From Candidatus Pantoea gossypiicola (GTDB taxonomy: Bacteria > Pseudomonadota > Gammaproteobacteria > Enterobacterales > Enterobacteriaceae): a DNA stretch of 64,000 nucleotides. Below, in pieces: positions 45,321 to 54,298 of the stretch; within the stretch, counting starts at the first letter, position 1; each line of letters begins with the position of its first letter. A program made the position numbers and the translations under genes. The stretch is from the NCBI RefSeq assembly GCF_008632075.1, contig NZ_VWVM01000007.1, forward strand, positions 124,001-188,000, read 5' to 3'. The notes beneath the pieces are model-generated. The model was not told the DNA's origin. It worked only from the letters and a program-made list of their open reading frames with translations, and did not search any database.

Positions 45321-47381
45321 TTATTCCAGGTTTACCTGCTTAGGTTTGAAACGACTGTCAGCATAAAAACTTAAGCGCGCCTGATCGGATAGTTTATTTG
45401 CCAGCGTCTGATTGCCCTGGTAACGAGCAATACGAATAGCCGAATCGTAGACACCGGCATCATTATGAACCGCCAGATAAGCCTGCGCCCAACGCGCATA
45501 TTCCTCCAGAAGTTGTGAATTATGATCCCGGTTGTATCTTAATAACTCCTGAGTATGACGATCGAAGTCATAACGTTCATACTGCGTCAGCGACATGCTC
45601 AAAGGTAAAGCTGGTGGTATTGACTGCAGATTGTAACGTTCTGCTAAGGTTAATTGCTGCTGAATCTTTAGCCCGGCCAGAAAATCACAGGCTGTCAGTA
45701 ATAACCCGACAGATAAAACAATCAGCAAAACCTTAATGACACACATCCGACGAGGCTGAACAAAGATCGTCCGGTGCTGATACAGCATTTCAGGCTGGCT
45801 AATTCTGACCAGCAATAAAAATACGAGCAGATGAGATGCTGATTGATAGAAGGGATACTCCAGCAGGACGTGCAGGCTAATGGGCAGTAAGAGTACAGCC
45901 ACAGCGAGTGTGGGAGTGTGCTCATTGGTCAGCGCAGTCATATGCCTTTTTTTACTTGCTCTCAGTACGTTTAAAGCCGGTAAGAAGCAGGCTACAGCGG
46001 CAAGCAATAAGCCGCTCAGTGCCAGCGGTCCGCCCTCAACCAGCACATACAGCAATTCATTATGTGGGTGCCGGATGGTATAGCTGGCGATGCCGGTGCC
46101 AAAGTTTTGGCGTACTGCCGCAAAAGACGCTTCAAAACCGCCTAACCCAACGCCTGTCCAGGGATGCTGAAGGATCAGCGATAAAGATCCCTTTAACATA
46201 TTTAAACGCTCAGAGCTTGAGCCAGCATGAAGTAAATCCGGCCCGGATACACCCGTTTGATGCAGAGTGTCAGCAGCAACGGACGCGACAGGGGAGAAGA
46301 ACGTTAGTGGTAAAAAGAACCCTGCAGCACAGACAATTATCACCATAAAACAACATACTTGTCTGATCAGTGCGGCTCGATCTTTATTCGTTATCAGCAG
46401 GCACCACAGCATGCCGCTCGCGATCAGAAATAATGAGGCAGTCATGGTACTTCCCGCTCGTTGCATTAATCCACCGGTAACATTGACCATCAAACCCATA
46501 AGGATTAATAGCAGGAGCACCAGCCAGCGAATCGGTACCGACAGGTATTTTCGGAAAGTCAGCGGAGCGTGATCATTGCGTTGTCGTAATTCAGGGGTTA
46601 ATGCACTCAGCAGGAAAAGCGCCAGCAATGCGCCATACAGGCCGACACGACTTCCCGACAGCAGTAATACCCACAACATGACACCCTGCAGGAACAATAA
46701 AAGGGCAGCCGACCAACGGTATAGCTTTACCTGTCGATAAAAAAAGTAAACTGTTACCGCATATCCTGTGGCAACGTAACTGGCTAGCAAATTAGATTGC
46801 TGAAAAATACCGTAGGGTTTACCCGCCACACGGCTGATATTGTATTCCATTAATTGCTGTGCCAGCGACGGCCAGCCCCACTGAAATAAACTTAACAGGC
46901 ACTCCAGCAGTGCGGAAACTATAATCAGCATCAATATTGCGCGCTTTGCATGAGTACTCAGATGTATCTGATACAGCGACAAACTGAAAATTAACGCCCC
47001 CCAGATTGCCGCCAGCCGCGGTATGGCATTGCTGTAATTAACGGCTGGCGTCCAGCATAAGGGCAGCGTCATTAATAGCGCGGCCAGCACCCCTGTGCAG
47101 ATTTGTGTACTGAACAGGATTTTTTTATTACGCAGTGCAGTGCTTAGCATCAGCAATGCACTTATCAGTAACATTACACTCCATGTTATTATATTTAGGG
47201 GTAATAATAGCCCGGACCCTCCCATATTTTTAATATAAATATGGTTCAGCAAAAGAAAATACACCGCCACTATAAAAATTAAAGTAAAAATTAAAAAACG
47301 GTCCCAGTAATGTTGCGTGCTGGAGAATGTTTTCGGTGTCAACTGTTCAGTTCCTTTGCTGATGCGGCTTAGCTTATTCAT
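45321..47381 (-). CDS. PglL/Wzy-superfamily O-oligosaccharyltransferase in the fimbrial operon
   Basis: 686 residues, multi-pass membrane protein. The features point to the bacterial O-oligosaccharyltransferase branch, which moves a lipid-linked glycan onto periplasmic proteins: GIFQQSNLLASYVATG (191-206), SGSRVG (242-247), the Wzy_C region ERLNMLKGSL ... HPWTGVGLGGFE, the signature RHPHNELLYVLVEGG (437-451) and LLEYPFYQ (506-513) leading into a tail like the PglL C-terminal domain. A plain O-antigen ligase is the alternative, but the tail and fimbrial context argue against it. The ATG at 47381 sits in an 8-base overlap with the adhesin stop, so translation is coupled; a longer frame from 47435 is less likely. 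Confidence 0.85.
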   Translation of the reverse strand: MNKLSRISKGTEQLTPKTFSSTQHYWDRFLIFTLIFIVAVYFLLLNHIYIKNMGGSGLLLPLNIITWSVMLLISALLMLSTALRNKKILFSTQICTGVLAALLMTLPLCWTPAVNYSNAIPRLAAIWGALIFSLSLYQIHLSTHAKRAILMLIIVSALLECLLSLFQWGWPSLAQQLMEYNISRVAGKPYGIFQQSNLLASYVATGYAVTVYFFYRQVKLYRWSAALLLFLQGVMLWVLLLSGSRVGLYGALLALFLLSALTPELRQRNDHAPLTFRKYLSVPIRWLVLLLLILMGLMVNVTGGLMQRAGSTMTASLFLIASGMLWCLLITNKDRAALIRQVCCFMVIIVCAAGFFLPLTFFSPVASVAADTLHQTGVSGPDLLHAGSSSERLNMLKGSLSLILQHPWTGVGLGGFEASFAAVRQNFGTGIASYTIRHPHNELLYVLVEGGPLALSGLLLAAVACFLPALNVLRASKKRHMTALTNEHTPTLAVAVLLLPISLHVLLEYPFYQSASHLLVFLLLVRISQPEMLYQHRTIFVQPRRMCVIKVLLIVLSVGLLLTACDFLAGLKIQQQLTLAERYNLQSIPPALPLSMSLTQYERYDFDRHTQELLRYNRDHNSQLLEEYARWAQAYLAVHNDAGVYDSAIRIARYQGNQTLANKLSDQARLSFYADSRFKPKQVNLE

Positions 47382-48216
47382 AAGAGGCGATAATAATTTC
47401 AGTCGCTGAGTAATCCCCGGCATCGATGCGGCCATTTTTTTGCAGCGTCACTGAAAAATTGAACCTATCTGCAATATTTTTTCCGGTGATAGGCACCTCA
47501 ACACCGGTGAACGCATCCTTACCATTTATTTCGGCCTTTCCTGTCAGTGAATCAACAAACGATCCTCCGCCATCCAGACTGAAGGAAACAACGCCAGGTT
47601 TTTGGCTATTTTTAGACGTTGCAGTAACAAGCAACGTTGTGGAAAGCTTGCAGGTAATCGTGCCGGTAATCGTCTTCTTTTGCCCGGCAACTTGCCAGCT
47701 GTTGAGCGTGCCAAAATCAATCGTTGTGGGAATAGTCAGATCACAGGTTTGATTCTCAGGAGGAATGACACCGCAGACACTGCCAGGCCATAGCATGCCA
47801 TTATGCTCGGCAGTCGTGGGTTGCTCTGTCAGATAATAGAGTCCGACGCAGGAGGCATTTTCATTTTCGATGCCGAATTCTGCAGTGAAAGGAATCGGAT
47901 GTGCTTTATTATAGGCTTCTGCCACTTCTTTTGCAGTATTATAGGACTGAGCTTGAATACAGTTATCCGACACCATACATGTCCCGTAAAGTCCGGGTGG
48001 ATGTGTTGAGTATTTTACATCAGGCCCGACATAACAGACGTGTTCACCTTTACAGGGATTGGGTGCGTTATCCTCTTCTGTCCATGCGACAATTTGTTGC
48101 GTAACATCATTTCCGTGACGTGAAATAGCCCTGACATAGGCTCCGGCATGGGCGTATTCACTTAAACCAATCACGCTAAAAATAAATATCATCGCTAATG
48201 AAATTTTAATTTTCAC
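47374..48216 (-). CDS. Two-domain fimbrial tip adhesin (MrpH-like)
   Basis: 280 residues. A signal peptide (about 1-24, ending YAHA) is followed by a cysteine-rich N-terminal domain (about 25-155: CKGEHVCYVGPD, YSTHPPGLYGTC, SDNCIQ) likely to bind the receptor, then a C-terminal pilin domain (about 157-280; CDLTIPTTIDFGTLNSWQ) with the donor-strand-accepting end ATEIIIASYE. Size and layout fit tip adhesins such as MrpH of MR/P-type fimbriae; the exact family is uncertain. It is the last structural gene, as usual for adhesins, and overlaps the ligase start. Confidence 0.82.
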   Translation of the reverse strand: MKIKISLAMIFIFSVIGLSEYAHAGAYVRAISRHGNDVTQQIVAWTEEDNAPNPCKGEHVCYVGPDVKYSTHPPGLYGTCMVSDNCIQAQSYNTAKEVAEAYNKAHPIPFTAEFGIENENASCVGLYYLTEQPTTAEHNGMLWPGSVCGVIPPENQTCDLTIPTTIDFGTLNSWQVAGQKKTITGTITCKLSTTLLVTATSKNSQKPGVVSFSLDGGGSFVDSLTGKAEINGKDAFTGVEVPITGKNIADRFNFSVTLQKNGRIDAGDYSATEIIIASYE

Positions 48217-48236
48217 TTTCCTGATCTCTAAGATTA

Positions 48237-48803
48237 TTATTCATAGCTGAGGCTAATCACAGCCTGAGCCGTAAACTCACCCGCCTCAATAGTATGGTCT
48301 GAAAGCGCTTCAGGTGTAGCCTGTAGCCAGGCAATGAAATGAAATGCCATATCCCCTTCGGCTAACGCAAAAGTATCACTTTTTTTATTAATCTTAATTT
48401 GCCTGCCATCTCCGGCAGATTTTATCCCCACCGCAATCCCTTTTGCCTCGCTTTGTGGTGATAACGCCAGTAATCCCGGTAGTGAGTCCTCTTCAGGCCC
48501 GGTAAAAGTAAAACGCACGGATTTTGCCTGGCTAATATCGCAGTGACTGAGTCGTAACGTAAACGGCGCTTCCGGTGAAGCGCCCTGATTATAAAACTGT
48601 CGATAACTCACCGGTGGAAATAAGACTGAAATCCCGGACTGATCCTCCTCATTGATATCGCAGGGTGGAGCCAGCACCGTGACGTTAATATTAACCTCAC
48701 CGTAAAGATTGCTGTCACCCGCCCGAACCGGAGGTAAGTAAAGGAGCGGTATAAGCAAAATCATTATCAAATAGCGGCCATATTTACTCTCAGAATTAAT
48801 CAT
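48237..48803 (-). CDS. Minor fimbrial subunit
   Basis: 188 residues. Signal peptide (about 1-28), cysteine pair typical of pilins (APPCDINEED ... LSHCDIS), beta-rich body and the C-terminal AVISLSYE with the penultimate-type Tyr. The start overlaps the preceding gene's stop by eight bases (ATGATTAA). Probably an adaptor or minor tip subunit near the adhesin. Confidence 0.88.
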   Translation of the reverse strand: MINSESKYGRYLIMILLIPLLYLPPVRAGDSNLYGEVNINVTVLAPPCDINEEDQSGISVLFPPVSYRQFYNQGASPEAPFTLRLSHCDISQAKSVRFTFTGPEEDSLPGLLALSPQSEAKGIAVGIKSAGDGRQIKINKKSDTFALAEGDMAFHFIAWLQATPEALSDHTIEAGEFTAQAVISLSYE

Positions 48804-49401
48804 AACTCACCCCTACGTAGACAACAGCTTGCCAGGCTCCTTCCTTCAGGCTGGCATGGGTACGTTCAGGCAATAAATAATAGGTAAGCACTGAATCGCC
48901 ATTTTTGACTCGCAGAGGTTCAGCCTGTTGATTCAGAGGCACAGCTTTATGACGGGCATCCTCAAGCCGTAGCCCGAATCCCTGCGCACCATTAACAGCA
49001 ATTAACGCGTGGTTATCAGGATCTGCGGCACTCATAAAATTGACTCGGATAAAAGGCAACCCGTCGCCAATGGCTCTGTTCCCATCACGGCCAGGCTGCG
49101 AGATAGCTTCAGGATCAAAACAGTCATGCAATTTCAGATGAAATGCACGACCCGCACCTCGCTCTCCGGGATTGATTAACTCACCACTGCTGAGCGTGCC
49201 TAAATTGACCGACTGCTCAAGCGTATCGCTGTCGACATTGCAGGCTCCTCGTGCCAGCGCGCCACTGACATACAACACGCCGGTATCGCCATCGACAACA
49301 TCATTTTCTCCCGCATAAGCAGCCTGCCCTGTGGCCAACATCAGCACTACTAAGGACAACGGTTGCATTACTTTTTGCACCCAGTGAGAGACACCTTTCA
49401 T
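48796..49401 (-). CDS. Minor fimbrial subunit
   Basis: 201 residues from the ATG at 49401, which begins a clear signal peptide (ending GQAAYA). An in-frame start at 49488 would overlap the chaperone gene and lacks a signal. Pilin features: LARGACNVDSD with LKLHDCFD as the disulfide pair and the C-terminal VVYVGVSYD. It follows the chaperone by 16 bases. Confidence 0.87.
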   Translation of the reverse strand: MKGVSHWVQKVMQPLSLVVLMLATGQAAYAGENDVVDGDTGVLYVSGALARGACNVDSDTLEQSVNLGTLSSGELINPGERGAGRAFHLKLHDCFDPEAISQPGRDGNRAIGDGLPFIRVNFMSAADPDNHALIAVNGAQGFGLRLEDARHKAVPLNQQAEPLRVKNGDSVLTYYLLPERTHASLKEGAWQAVVYVGVSYD

Positions 49402-49417
49402 TCTTTGCTCCCTTCCC

Positions 49418-50167
49418 TCAGCGAGCGGAATTAGCAACCTGACATTGACTGCCTGCGCAATGGAAGTTGAGATCAACACTGCCGCCATAGTCGTTGATAT
49501 AGGTCAGAGTGGGTTCACTCCCCAGAGCATCTGCGATTGCACCTAGTGAGGCACTGCTTCCAGGTGCAATCATCAGCGGTCTGAATCCGCTCACCGGTTC
49601 ACGGGTAGCGTGACTATGCGCAGCAACCAGACTGATGTAGTAGGGGGTTGGGTTATTCACGACTTCATTCTGACCTTGCCGACTGAGCTTAAGCTTTTGT
49701 TGAAATGCGGTCGCTGTCCCATTAGCCAGCTGAAGTGCTTTAGGCCGGTAGAAAAATTTTACCCGTGTCTGTAATGCAAGCTGCAAGGTATTCGGCGTTT
49801 TACTCCGTGGCGGAATCTCGCGCAGATTAAAATAAAACAGGGTTTCCCGGTCCTGAGGCAGTTGCATCGCTGCGGGCATCGCACGAATCTCTAACTGACT
49901 GGAAGCCCCTGGTTCCAGCCGCTGCAATGGCGGTAAAATCACCAGCGGTGAGTTGATTTTTTTGCCGTTACTGTCTTCCAGCCAGGCTTGCGCCAGAAAG
50001 GGCAACTGGGTATTTTCATTGTGAATATTCAGCGAAATTGCATGCTCATTACCGGGAAAAATTACCCGGGTCCGGTCAAGCGCGATTGCGGCGGAAGCGG
50101 GTTGACCAAAGAATATCCCTGCCAGCAGACTGACACCCAGAAGGGCGTGTTGATTACTGATGCGCAT
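49418..50167 (-). CDS. Periplasmic fimbrial chaperone (PapD-like)
   Basis: 249 residues. After a signal peptide (1-26) comes the two-domain immunoglobulin-like chaperone fold: LDRTRVIFPGNEHAISLNIHN, the conserved RETLFYFNLREIPP, and TRVKFFYRP, which holds the invariant Lys that anchors the subunit C-terminus. It carries pilins to the usher by donor-strand complementation. 23 bases after the usher stop. Confidence 0.94.
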   Translation of the reverse strand: MRISNQHALLGVSLLAGIFFGQPASAAIALDRTRVIFPGNEHAISLNIHNENTQLPFLAQAWLEDSNGKKINSPLVILPPLQRLEPGASSQLEIRAMPAAMQLPQDRETLFYFNLREIPPRSKTPNTLQLALQTRVKFFYRPKALQLANGTATAFQQKLKLSRQGQNEVVNNPTPYYISLVAAHSHATREPVSGFRPLMIAPGSSASLGAIADALGSEPTLTYINDYGGSVDLNFHCAGSQCQVANSAR

Positions 50168-50190
50168 TATTTCTCATCTCTCGTTGGGTG

Positions 50191-52731
50191 TTATTTACTC
50201 TCATGCTGCTTTTTATCCTGGCGATCCCGATTCAGAATGCAGGGGAGTAGCAGTGCCGGAACATTAAGTTGTGGTGGCAATGTCACCACGCACTGTGTGC
50301 GCCCACTCCAGTTCACATCCATCTGTTCGCCCGGGTTCATTCCATTCAGCCAGGTTATGCCATCGTCCCCGACCATCCCGGTTTGTTGGCCCTTTTTATT
50401 CATCACGATGGCACCAAACGGCGGTGAACCTCCGTCTTGCAAGCCGATGGTGACCATGGCTTTTTTACCGGTCATCACATCAAAGCGACGAAACCCGATT
50501 GCACCGTCAGTCAGTGTGGCTTCTGTTACCGACGAAGCGCCGGAAATGTCAATATCATCAGCCAGATGTGTAATATCAACGGCAGCACGATTGCGGTAAT
50601 AGCTATTAACATCACTCAGTACCGCAGCGCCGGTAAAATTGGTGGTGACGGTGTTACCGAACCCGTGAACCGGCAGTCCGGAAATGCCCTCAGCACCAAT
50701 CATCAACCGGGTACCACCGGGTTGATTAACCCGGTGCAGTGCCGCGCCATGCAGCGTTGCTGTCATGCCGCCACGGGCAGACAAGCTGGCAGAAGCATAA
50801 CGACCGGCCTGGTAATCAGTGCTGGCACTGATATCAGCAGAATCGCCTGAATGAGTGAAGGATCCGCTCGCCCCCTGACTCTTCTGGTTACCGTCAGCGC
50901 TAATCTGGTAGCTATCACGTTCACTTAATCGGTTGGAGTAACCGACGCGATGCAGTGCTACGCCATCATTCACACTTGTGGTGTAACTGATGCCGCCCTG
51001 CTGACCCAGCGGCATGGAAAGCGAGACAAAGCCGCCTTTGTCCCAGGAGCCCAGATACTGATTGCGAAAAAGAGACAATGAAAAGCTCAGATTCTTAAGT
51101 TTCCAAAAATCAAAATATTTCGATAGCATCACGGAGTAACGAATATTTGCTGGCTGGTTATCCCAGAATGTCTGGCGACTAATATTGAAATAACTGCTAA
51201 GGCCAATACTGCGAAATTGTTTATTGAATGACACGGTATACATCTGTTTACTGCCACCCGTTTTCAGCCCGGATTCGCGCGCATCCAGATATTCACTCAG
51301 GCTCATATAACTGCGTTCTGAGAAGCGATAGCCAGCGAATGTCACCTGACTGTCAAGTGAATCAAACGTTTTTGAATAGCTGAGACGGTAAGAGTTACCC
51401 TGTGTTTTTCCTTGTTGAGAAAGTTCGGCGCGGGAAGTAGAAGCATCTAATGACATCGCACCCATCGCCAGCAAATCACGTCCAATACCGACTGAAAGTG
51501 AGTTGTAGCTTTCACTGAACAGGCCACCGCCATACAATGACCAGCCATTGTTTACGCCCCATGAAAACTCCCCGGTTCCGAATACCGGCCCGCTAACGCG
51601 GTGACGCATATCATCAGGTCTTCCGGTAGCGAGTTTATAGCGCACCATACCAGGCCGCGTCAGATAAGGAACGCTGGCAGTATTAACCTGATAGTGTTGT
51701 ACAGAGCCATCCTGTTCCTGCACGGTGACATCCAGCATGCCGCTGGTCGCGTCATTCAGGGTCTGGATCTGGAAAGGACCGGGTGCCACCTGGCTCTCAT
51801 AGATGACGCGTCCCTGCTGACTAATCGTGACCCTGGCATTGGTTCGGGCGACGCCGGTCACCTCAGGCGCATATCCGCGCAGGTTTGGCGGCAGTTGATT
51901 ATCATCTGAAGCCAGACGAATACCCGTAAAGCGTGGGTTATCGAACAGATCGGAGCTCAGGTAATCTTCACCCACCACCAGTTTCGCCCGCAGGCTGCGA
52001 ATAGCACGATAAAGATAATAGCGGCTCCACTGAAACGATTGATTCGTTGTATCGCCATTATGGAAACGAGTCATCTGCCAGTCGGCACGTAGCCGCCATG
52101 CGCCCGCATTCGCGCCCACCGTGCCGTTACCGCTGGCAGAGTAGCCGGAACGACTCTCACCTTGTCCCTGGGTACGCTGCACACTAGCAAAATAGTCCAG
52201 CAGAATGCCCGGAATACCATCATCCCAACGGGAAGGTGGATCCCAGTCGTCGCTGGTGTATTCCAGATAGGCCTGGGGAATACTCAGATAGAGCGACGCC
52301 GTTGCCAGCTCTCCTCTTACACTCATTCCTTTTAGTGCAGCGTTGTCGACTTTCAAACATTGACCGTCATGCCACCAGGTTAACTTTTGATAGAGGTTTT
52401 CTTTTAGGCCTAATCTATTAACCAATGATCGTGTTAAACAGGCTTCACTCCCCTTAGGATCATTGTCAGGGACGTAAAAGGTAATGCTTTGCGCTGGCAG
52501 GCTGGTTTTATTGATATGCACCGTCATGGTATAGGTGCCTGGCATAACATAGCCTGCCCGGGAAAACTCACCCAGGTCGATATTTTCCCGATCTTTGACA
52601 TCCATTACATCGGTGTTGAATTGCACATCAGCCTCATCTGCAATGACCCACCCCGGAGCAAAGCACAGGATTGTCAGGCAGCTGAATAGACTGCGGCACA
52701 CAGGCGAGGGACGAGTCAACAGAGAGAACAT
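50191..52731 (-). CDS. Outer-membrane fimbrial usher
   Basis: 846 residues, full length for the family. A signal peptide precedes the N-terminal chaperone-binding domain (VQFNTDVMDVKDRENIDLGEF ...), then the 24-strand barrel with plug domain (RGYAPEVTGVARTNARVTISQ), and two C-terminal domains (GFRRFDVMTGKKAMVTIGLQDG; PFGAIV; CVVTLP). It assembles and secretes the pilus. The ATG shares one base with the preceding stop (TGATG). Confidence 0.95.
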   Translation of the reverse strand: MFSLLTRPSPVCRSLFSCLTILCFAPGWVIADEADVQFNTDVMDVKDRENIDLGEFSRAGYVMPGTYTMTVHINKTSLPAQSITFYVPDNDPKGSEACLTRSLVNRLGLKENLYQKLTWWHDGQCLKVDNAALKGMSVRGELATASLYLSIPQAYLEYTSDDWDPPSRWDDGIPGILLDYFASVQRTQGQGESRSGYSASGNGTVGANAGAWRLRADWQMTRFHNGDTTNQSFQWSRYYLYRAIRSLRAKLVVGEDYLSSDLFDNPRFTGIRLASDDNQLPPNLRGYAPEVTGVARTNARVTISQQGRVIYESQVAPGPFQIQTLNDATSGMLDVTVQEQDGSVQHYQVNTASVPYLTRPGMVRYKLATGRPDDMRHRVSGPVFGTGEFSWGVNNGWSLYGGGLFSESYNSLSVGIGRDLLAMGAMSLDASTSRAELSQQGKTQGNSYRLSYSKTFDSLDSQVTFAGYRFSERSYMSLSEYLDARESGLKTGGSKQMYTVSFNKQFRSIGLSSYFNISRQTFWDNQPANIRYSVMLSKYFDFWKLKNLSFSLSLFRNQYLGSWDKGGFVSLSMPLGQQGGISYTTSVNDGVALHRVGYSNRLSERDSYQISADGNQKSQGASGSFTHSGDSADISASTDYQAGRYASASLSARGGMTATLHGAALHRVNQPGGTRLMIGAEGISGLPVHGFGNTVTTNFTGAAVLSDVNSYYRNRAAVDITHLADDIDISGASSVTEATLTDGAIGFRRFDVMTGKKAMVTIGLQDGGSPPFGAIVMNKKGQQTGMVGDDGITWLNGMNPGEQMDVNWSGRTQCVVTLPPQLNVPALLLPCILNRDRQDKKQHESK

Positions 52732-53267
52732 CAGAAATAGTTCAGTCGGAAGTGAATAGCAGAAGAATAAGATCCTTCACGAAGCGGCTGATGGTTGCTG
52801 ACCAGACGCAGAGTATAGTGCAGCACCTGCTCGCCGTTATGCAGTACAGCCTGAGGCAACGGCACGCCAGGGTGCGCAATATTTCCATTCTCGTCAGCAA
52901 GTTGCAGAGCCATGCCCTGCGCCGTACCTGCCAGAGCAAAGTCGTCACCATCCGTCTGACCATCAAAGCTGACGGCAAAGCGTTGCCAGTTGGGCTGGTG
53001 AGGATCGATGCGCTGAAGCCGACAGTCAATCAGGCGAATAGTGAAGGGTATTGCCTCTCCTGCACCTGTATGCTCGATTTCTGCTGGTCTGATCCGCCCC
53101 ATAGAAATAACTTGCATGCGGCTATCTGGTGCGATGGTACAAGGCGTGTCGAGAATATCACCTGAAACATATACGGTTGTTTCGTCATTTGCTTCAGCGT
53201 AAATAAGCTTGCAGTAACTGAAAAGTGAAATCACCAATAGTACAGCGAACATTCTTTGACGATTCAT
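52731..53267 (-). CDS. Minor fimbrial subunit (possible pilus anchor/terminator)
   Basis: 178 residues. Signal peptide (1-24), pilin disulfide pair (DTPCTIAP ... RLIDCRLQ) and C-terminal HFRLNYF. Its position between major pilin and usher is where PapH-type base subunits are usually encoded, so it may end assembly and anchor the pilus. The role is inferred from gene order. Confidence 0.85.
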   Translation of the reverse strand: MNRQRMFAVLLVISLFSYCKLIYAEANDETTVYVSGDILDTPCTIAPDSRMQVISMGRIRPAEIEHTGAGEAIPFTIRLIDCRLQRIDPHQPNWQRFAVSFDGQTDGDDFALAGTAQGMALQLADENGNIAHPGVPLPQAVLHNGEQVLHYTLRLVSNHQPLREGSYSSAIHFRLNYF

Positions 53268-53293
53268 TTATTTTATCCCGACAGAAATAAAGC

Positions 53294-53318
53294 CAGGGTA
53301 TGTCAGTGACATACCCTG
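53294..53318 (-). terminator. Attenuating hairpin after the major pilin gene
   Basis: A 25-base palindrome (CAGGGTATGT / ACATACCCTG with a 5-base loop; 12 bp of symmetry) between the major pilin stop and the next gene. On the minus strand it is followed by GCTTTATTTC. It probably makes much more major-pilin mRNA than mRNA for downstream genes. Confidence 0.7.
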
Positions 53319-53326
53319 CAAGGTAC

Positions 53327-53854
53327 TTATTGGTATGTGAAGGTCACGTTGGATACAGAGGTGAAATCACCTGGCAGGACTTCTGACGCACCATCACCTT
53401 TGAGGAATGCGGCGAATTGCAGCGTGTTAGAACCTTTAGCCAGTGCTTGTTTAGCTGTCGCTTCTCCCAGTTTGACCAGGCTATCGCCATGAGCAATGGC
53501 GATACCCGCACCCTTAGCCTGCCCGCCACCCAGCGCCAGCAGAGAGCTATCCTGACTGTCTGCTGTGCCAGTAAAGGTTACTGACACGTTTTTCATCGTC
53601 GTAACATCACAATCCTTAAGGTTAAACTGGAAATTGACAGGTGATGATTGCCCCTCGTTTTCCAGCACGTGAGCGGCAATATGCCCCAGTTTGACTTCCT
53701 GACCTTGTGATCCGGCATCCAGTGAGCAGGGCGTTTCAGTAATTGAACCGGTAAAGGTCACATCAGTACTGTCTGTTGCGGTTGCGGCCATAACTGCGCC
53801 AGAAAAAATAAAAGCGGCCATACCCATAGCTGCGACAATCGCATTCTTTTTCAT
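53327..53854 (-). CDS. Major fimbrial subunit (pilin)
   Basis: 175 residues. Signal peptide (1-23, ending AVMA), then a Thr/Ser/Ala-rich mature N-terminal strand (ATATDSTDVTFTGSITETP), the disulfide pair (ETPCSL ... LKDCDV), GLGG-like loops and the C-terminal SNVTFTYQ. It is first in the operon and is followed by an attenuating hairpin, both typical of the main shaft subunit. The Thr/Ser-rich N-terminus is a conceivable glycan acceptor, which is inference. Confidence 0.92.
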   Translation of the reverse strand: MKKNAIVAAMGMAAFIFSGAVMAATATDSTDVTFTGSITETPCSLDAGSQGQEVKLGHIAAHVLENEGQSSPVNFQFNLKDCDVTTMKNVSVTFTGTADSQDSSLLALGGGQAKGAGIAIAHGDSLVKLGEATAKQALAKGSNTLQFAAFLKGDGASEVLPGDFTSVSNVTFTYQ

Positions 53855-54037
53855 TTGTTTTCCTTGATTTAACGTTTAAAACACAGTGAATTTGCCTTAA
53901 CGGCCTTGCCAGCCCGGCACGATAAAACACATGCAGGCAAATCTGTTTTCTCTATTCAGTTATTCAATCTACCGAGCCAGTTTAATTACTGTCACCGGAG
54001 ATAAAATCCCCACGTAGCAGAAAATGAAAATAATCAT

Positions 54038-54298
54038 CTAATGAAAGTCAATCAGACAATCAAGCTCAGTCACAAACTCTCTGAGTGGAATAAAATAATC
54101 ACTTTCATTATCGTGTTGCTGTAAGCAAAGGCCCAACTTACTACGAATATAGACATATTCACAGTTACCGGGAGGAGACTCTCGAAACAAATTCAGAAAA
54201 CTAAGAATGTCATCAATTTCTGTGAAACCGTAAGCCTTCAGTCTTTCTCTGATATTTTCACTTGAAAAAGCATGCCTTCGTGTTAATTCCAGGTCCAT
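54038..54298 (-). CDS. Small unrecognised protein upstream of the fimbrial operon
   Basis: 86 residues from the ATG at 54298, which has GAGGA about ten bases upstream; an ATG at 54331 would give 97 residues without a good site. Acidic, alpha-helical in appearance (LRERLKAYGFTEIDDILSFLNLF), no signal peptide or obvious DNA-binding motif. Same strand as, and 184 bases before, the major pilin, so it may be a fimbrial regulator or unrelated. No function is claimed. Confidence 0.5.
   Translation of the reverse strand: MDLELTRRHAFSSENIRERLKAYGFTEIDDILSFLNLFRESPPGNCEYVYIRSKLGLCLQQHDNESDYFIPLREFVTELDCLIDFH

Noticed and set aside
45321..47381. Plain O-antigen ligase (WaaL) or polymerase (Wzy) in an LPS locus
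   Set aside because: No LPS or O-antigen genes nearby; PglL-like motifs and tail and the overlap with the adhesin gene favour a protein glycan ligase. It stays the main alternative.
53855..54037. Invertible promoter switch (fim or mrp type) before the major pilin
   Set aside because: Only an 8-base inverted pair (ATTTGCCT/AGGCAAAT at 53890 and 53935) was found, and no tyrosine recombinase gene is in the window.
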